The notes below the pieces were generated by a model. It was not told the origin of the DNA and ran no database searches. It saw nothing but the letters and a program-made list of their open reading frames with translations. 64,000 nt of DNA. Origin: Ixodes scapularis (lineage: Eukaryota; Arthropoda; Arachnida; Ixodida; Ixodidae). The stretch covers positions 47,454,296 to 47,518,295 of the forward strand of contig NW_024609880.1 in the NCBI RefSeq assembly GCF_016920785.2, in the 5' to 3' direction. How positions within the stretch are numbered: position 1 is the stretch's first letter; every line of letters begins with the position of its first letter. A program made the translations under genes and the position numbers. Below are positions 63,860-64,000 of the stretch, in pieces.

Positions 63860-64000
63860 AAGCTGGTGCGGTGGAAGCTACGTGCTTGTTGGACGAGTCG
63901 TGCGTCCATCTACCGTCACGTGTTCACGTTCCCGCCCATGCCAACGCGGGTCAGGTGACGAAAGGCAGGCGGTTGATTGGTCCGGAGAGCCGGTGTAGCC
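63860..64000 (+). repeat. GC-rich repeat family 4, copy 3
   Basis: GGTGCGGTGGAAGCTACGTG, TTCCCGCCCATGCC, CGGTTGATTGGTCCGGAGAG. It runs off the end of the window. Confidence 0.5.

Noticed and set aside
1..64000. CRISPR array or prokaryotic operon features
   Set aside because: The sequence is clearly eukaryotic (spliced genes, LINE, PLE and hAT elements). No spacer-repeat pattern was seen.

Overview
The window looks like arthropod nuclear DNA, most probably from a hard tick. It is AT-leaning and intron-rich, has GT-AG spliced genes, and is packed with DNA transposons, foldback elements, a CR1/Jockey-type LINE relic and Penelope-like retroelements (PLEs). The taxon is inferred from overall character and is not proven. 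Two host genes are supported, arranged tail to tail. SNAPC1 (the SNAP43 subunit of the snRNA-activating protein complex) lies on the + strand in nine exons between 22939 and 51277. NUP107 (Y-complex nucleoporin) lies on the - strand as one uninterrupted reading frame at 54429-57131. || Layout. 1-22640 has no gene I can support. It is a mosaic of foldback and MITE-like elements: TIR elements at 768-1082, 2101-2290, 5372-5521 and 10446-10616, a MULE-like element at 13027-15484 with a hAT element nested inside it (13804-14643), a tiny double-cruciform element at 16119-16222, and a hAT relic (17377-20160) split by a LINE. A truncated pair of PLE 3' ends in inverted orientation sits at about 22093-22480. 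|| 22640-51400 is SNAPC1. Intron 4 (24027-27355) is a nest of at least three elements, including a hAT with a perfect 8-bp target duplication and a transposase relic. Intron 7 (28142-49271, about 21 kb) carries the most striking object in the window: an 11.3-kb PLE array (28930-40265). It consists of one inverted 5'-truncated copy, one forward 5'-truncated copy and three forward tandem copies with a 2,779-bp period, two of which have intact 796-aa RT plus GIY-YIG endonuclease ORFs. A 13-bp target duplication flanks the whole array, which landed in the first unit of a host tandem repeat of about 235 bp. The same intron also carries three hAT elements (41083-41938, 42377-43383 and 44061-45793). 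|| 51400-64000 holds NUP107, a possible divergent first exon (57483-57716) and more foldback elements (51712-51852, 52637-52804, 59527-59978, 61642-62209, 62761-62877). || How it fits together. SNAPC1 and NUP107 are housekeeping genes (snRNA promoter activation; nuclear pore scaffold). The mobile elements lie in introns and intergenic DNA and leave every recognised exon intact. The PLE array is co-oriented with SNAPC1, so its 1,437-bp inverted arms would be transcribed in the SNAPC1 pre-mRNA as a long hairpin.
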